This document shows positions 63,750 through 64,000 of a stretch of 64,000 nucleotides of DNA, piece after piece. A program made the position numbers and the translations under genes. Under the pieces are notes generated by a model. That model did no database searches. It was not told the origin of the DNA and saw only the letters and a program-made list of their open reading frames with translations. Positions within the stretch are counted from its first letter, which is position 1. Each line of letters starts with the position of its first letter. Source of the DNA: Apus apus (Eukaryota > Chordata > Aves > Apodiformes > Apodidae); assembly GCF_020740795.1 (NCBI RefSeq), contig NC_067289.1, positions 21,162,608-21,226,607 of the forward strand. The letters are read 5' to 3'.

Positions 63750-64000
63750 CGTGTCCCTCCCGAGGCACCACCCAGTAGCCTGACCAAGCTGGGAGGTGGC
63801 CGGAGACAAGAGGAGATGCCATCAGCTACTCTCGCCTTTCCGGCCGGCAGGTGCCAGCGGGCCCAAGGCCCCCGCGCTGCCCAGAGGAGACCCCAGCAGC
63901 CTGAGGAGGGCCCGGCGCGGCGCTGAGCAGCGGCGCTGCCGTGGGAGGCCCAGGGGTGCCCCAAACGCGGCCCCGCCCGAGGCCGCGGGCACCCTCCGCG
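63750..64000 (-). promoter_or_regulatory. ECT2: CpG-rich region, probable ECT2 promoter/first exon (cut by window end)
   Basis: Base composition changes sharply to GC- and CpG-rich, unlike the rest of the window. A GC box core (CCCCGCCC) lies at 63971-63978. The position, about 2 kb upstream of the ATG exon, fits a housekeeping/cell-cycle promoter and an untranslated exon 1. A TTTGAA word (- strand, 63733-63728), the core of a CHR cell-cycle element, is nearby but may be chance. The donor of exon 1 could not be fixed. A 127-codon - strand frame here is a by-product of low stop density. Confidence 0.65.

Noticed and set aside
63581..63964. 127-codon - strand frame at the right edge
   Set aside because: The GC-rich composition removes stop codons; the residue content (Arg/Gly/Ala/Trp) is that of translated CpG-rich DNA. 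It is more likely 5' UTR/promoter.

Overview
This is a piece of a vertebrate nuclear genome, almost certainly from a bird. The signs are long AT-rich non-coding DNA, GT-AG split exons and several fragments of CR1 LINEs of the avian type. Two protein-coding genes are present and face each other tail to tail. On the + strand at low coordinates are the last two coding exons of SPATA16 (11019-11099 and 23348-23431), a spermatogenesis/acrosome gene. On the - strand, from the CpG-rich right edge down to about 38.4 kb, is what appears to be the complete coding region of ECT2, the RhoA guanine-nucleotide exchange factor that drives cytokinesis. The pair and its convergent orientation match the human 3q26 order (ECT2 next to SPATA16) as I remember it.

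Layout: 1-11018 is SPATA16 intron with no exon I could recognise. 11100-23347 is the last SPATA16 intron. 23432-37000 is intergenic and contains a cluster of CR1 pieces in both orientations at 24.0-28.6 kb, with an unexplained GC-rich segment among them. About 37.1-38.4 kb is the ECT2 3' UTR. 38401-61652 holds 24 coding exons of ECT2; every junction keeps the reading frame and the spliced product is 987 codons. 61.7-63.7 kb is ECT2 first-intron sequence with a TA-rich microsatellite. About 63.75-64.0 kb is a CpG-rich stretch that is probably the ECT2 promoter or first exon, cut by the window end.

The ECT2 model has the full domain order: three N-terminal BRCT modules, a linker with a nuclear localisation signal and Cdk-type sites, a DH domain, a PH domain and a basic C-terminal region. 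Its first 885 residues end where the short 29-residue mammalian tail would begin. Here the final exon instead encodes a different 102-residue tail with many cysteines. That, the shortened C-terminus of SPATA16, a NAGNAG acceptor, a 93-nt in-frame cassette exon, and several hairpins and inverted repeats are the main points for a second look. I found no operon-like, CRISPR, phage or new multi-gene system. All family assignments are by recognition from memory, with no database search.
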